From JBDHTO01 sp039808665 (GTDB taxonomy: Bacteria; Pseudomonadota; Alphaproteobacteria; Paracaedibacterales; JAKBAR01), in the NCBI GenBank assembly GCA_039808665.1, contig JBDHTO010000066.1, positions 1 to 7,076 of the forward strand: a stretch of DNA of 7,076 nucleotides, read 5' to 3'. Position 1 is the first letter of the stretch, and every line of letters begins with the position of its first letter. Positions 5,305 to 7,076 of this stretch are shown here, one piece after another. Both the position numbers and the translations under genes were made by a program. A model generated the notes under the pieces. That model had not been told where the DNA came from. It was given only the letters and a program-made list of their open reading frames with translations, and made no database searches.

Positions 5305-7076
5305 ATGCGCCAACAATATAGGCGTGCGCCTAAAAAAACATCCTTGAATTACCAGGCACTTTCTATTATCGCGGAGCCGCTGAAACAGCACAGGTGGCGT
5401 GTCGTCCTTGCTGTTTTGACGCTTGTTGTGACCGCCTTTGTTGTTCTTGCAGTGGGATATGCGATTCAAAATTTTATTGATGAAGGGTTTGTGACGGGGG
5501 ATCGAAAAAGCCTGAACGTCACGATCTTTGCACTCACAGGGACGACTCTTGTGATTGCTCTTTGTAGCTACCTTCGAAGTTATATGGTGTCGTGGCTTGG
5601 TGAAGCTGTGATCGGACATCTAAGGCGCCATGTTTTTGGTCATTTGCTTACACTGGATGTTTCGTTTTTTGAGGAAAGTCGACCTGGGGAACTTGTGGCG
5701 CGGCTTACAACTGACACGAACCTGATTCAAATCCTTGTGGGAGCTAACTTTGCCCTTGCCATGCGTAATGCCCTTCTTTTGGTGGGGGGTATTGTGATGA
5801 TGTTTACAACATCCATTAAGTTGACGGTTTATACCCTATTGCTGATTCCTCTTTTAGTGATTCCGATTATGATCTTTGGTGCAAAGGTGAAGCATTTCTC
5901 AAAAGAAAATCAGAAACGACTGGCAGATCAAAGTGGTTTTTTAGAGGAAATTTTTACCCATATCAGAACGGTCAAAGGATATAACCAAGAATCCCGTGAG
6001 ATGGAAGTTTTCTCATCCATGGGAAGACAGGCTTTTCAAATGACAGTCAGACGTATTTTGGCGCGTTCGACCCTTGTGGGCCTTGTGATGTTTCTTGCTT
6101 TTTCGGGAGTTGGCTTTGTCCTTTGGTGTGGTGGTCAGGATGTACTTGCCAAGGAAATGACGCCGGGTGCACTTTCTGCGTTTATTTTTTATGCCGTTCT
6201 CTCTGCAAGTTCAGCGGGATCCTTTTCTGAACTTTATGCCGATATTCAGCGGGCCGTGGGTGCTGCGGAACGTCTTGTGTCTATCCTTCATCTTCCATCA
6301 TCAAAGGTAGGGAGTCGTCCTCTTCCCCAAAAAAGTCGGGGTATCCTGGGGTTTCACGATGTATGTTTTACGTATCCCTCTAATCCCCACCATCTTGTCT
6401 TGGATCATACGACATTTTCCATTTCCCCGGGGGAAACAGTGGGTCTTGTGGGGCTTTCGGGGTCAGGAAAATCAACGATTTTTTCACTAATCCAAGGGTT
6501 TTATAAACCGAATACGGGTTCTCTTTATATGGAGGGTATAGATAGCCGCGAGTTGAACGCACAAAGCATGCGTGATTACGCTGTGCTTGTGTCCAGTGAT
6601 CCCGGTATCTTCAGTGGAACCATGCTTTCAAATATTATGTACGGATCTGAGCATGTGACAAAGGATCAGGTGATGGAGGCTATTTACAAAGCGGGGTTAG
6701 AGGATGTGATCCAACAACTTCCAGGCGGCTTGATGACCCATATCGGGACAAAGGGAACCAAACTCTCCACGGGGCAGCGTCAGCGTATCGCCATTGCCCG
6801 TGCCATTTTAAAAAACCCGACGATCCTTTTGTTGGATGAAGCCACGTCATCTTTGGATGCGGAGCATGCCCATCATGTGCAGCAAAGCCTCTATACCCTG
6901 ATGCGGGATAAAACAACTCTGATCATCGCCCACAGCCTTCAAACGATTTTGAAATGTGACCGTATTTTAGTCCTTCACGAGGGGAAGATTCAGGCCTTTG
7001 GCACCCATGCGGAGCTTATGGTGACATCACCTCTCTATCAAAAGCTCGTCCAGCTTCAGTTTAATGTGGGGGGAGA
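5305..7076 (+). CDS. ABC exporter half-transporter, MsbA-like (3' end cut by window)
   Basis: The frame stays open from ATG 5305 to the window edge (590 residues). Such exporters are about 580-610 residues, so only a short tail is missing. It would act as an inner-membrane homodimer. Membrane helices lie near residues 33-52, 73-93, 153-169, 174-192, 256-275 and 287-305. The ATPase domain (about 345-590) has A-loop Tyr357, Walker A GLSGSGKST (383-391), signature LSTGQ (487-491), Walker B ILLLDE (507-512), D-loop SSLD (515-518) and switch His543. Three positions depart from consensus. The Q-loop Gln is Ser431, the second signature Gly is Thr489, and the X-loop Glu is Thr482. ATG 5305 is the most upstream in-frame start (TAA at 5299); it has only a weak ribosome site, and TTG 5344 is an alternative. 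The family includes lipid A flippases, peptide and drug exporters; the substrate is unknown. Confidence 0.93.
   Translation, partial: MRQQYRRAPKKTSLNYQALSIIAEPLKQHRWRVVLAVLTLVVTAFVVLAVGYAIQNFIDEGFVTGDRKSLNVTIFALTGTTLVIALCSYLRSYMVSWLGEAVIGHLRRHVFGHLLTLDVSFFEESRPGELVARLTTDTNLIQILVGANFALAMRNALLLVGGIVMMFTTSIKLTVYTLLLIPLLVIPIMIFGAKVKHFSKENQKRLADQSGFLEEIFTHIRTVKGYNQESREMEVFSSMGRQAFQMTVRRILARSTLVGLVMFLAFSGVGFVLWCGGQDVLAKEMTPGALSAFIFYAVLSASSAGSFSELYADIQRAVGAAERLVSILHLPSSKVGSRPLPQKSRGILGFHDVCFTYPSNPHHLVLDHTTFSISPGETVGLVGLSGSGKSTIFSLIQGFYKPNTGSLYMEGIDSRELNAQSMRDYAVLVSSDPGIFSGTMLSNIMYGSEHVTKDQVMEAIYKAGLEDVIQQLPGGLMTHIGTKGTKLSTGQRQRIAIARAILKNPTILLLDEATSSLDAEHAHHVQQSLYTLMRDKTTLIIAHSLQTILKCDRILVLHEGKIQAFGTHAELMVTSPLYQKLVQLQFNVGG

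Noticed and set aside
5090..5347. An 85-codon plus-strand frame bridging tlc and the ABC exporter gene
   Set aside because: It starts inside tlc, runs through the terminator hairpin, and overlaps the exporter start in another frame.
1..7076. tRNA or rRNA genes, CRISPR arrays, insertion sequences or prophage genes
   Set aside because: No cloverleaf-like sequence, regularly spaced repeats, transposase or integrase motifs were found. The gaps between genes are all under 140 bases.

Overview
The window suggests an alphaproteobacterium living inside eukaryotic cells, most likely a relative of the Holosporales or Rickettsiales. The main reason is an intact gene for a Tlc/NTT-type nucleotide translocase (ATP/ADP-type antiporter). 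In bacteria this family is almost confined to obligate intracellular lineages (Rickettsia, Chlamydia, Caedibacter/Holospora relatives). The rest fits: base composition is moderately AT-rich, UbiE is of the proteobacterial type, and a secreted protein has no recognisable family. The exact taxon cannot be fixed from the sequence alone.

Layout. On the minus strand, read right to left, are ubiE (quinone C-methyltransferase) and then, 55 bases on, a 559-residue exported protein of unknown function. On the plus strand, diverging from ubiE across a 94-base gap, are a Gfo/Idh/MocA-family dehydrogenase resembling UDP-GlcNAc 3-dehydrogenases (GnnA-like), the nucleotide translocase, and an ABC exporter (one membrane domain plus one ATPase domain) that runs off the right edge a few residues before its expected end. 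Strong intrinsic terminators follow the dehydrogenase and the translocase, so the three plus-strand genes look like separate transcription units. There are no RNA genes, CRISPR arrays, insertion sequences or other mobile elements, and no gene-free stretch longer than about 135 bases.

How the genes may work together. No operon-level pathway is visible. The translocase would import host ATP across the inner membrane. UbiE serves ubiquinone/menaquinone synthesis, so respiration is probably kept alongside ATP import. The GnnA-like dehydrogenase and the MsbA-like exporter could both serve lipid A/outer-membrane biogenesis, but that link is inference from family resemblance. The exported 559-residue protein is the least explained item: a helical N-terminal region, a basic coiled-coil-like stretch, a long Ser/Thr/Lys/Glu linker, and a small C-terminal domain whose layout recalls HicA-type folds. 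Its reading frame carries an 8-base C tract and a 9-base A tract, and its start lacks a Shine-Dalgarno sequence. The ABC exporter has several substitutions at normally conserved ATPase positions. I saw no clear evidence of a wholly new multi-gene system here.
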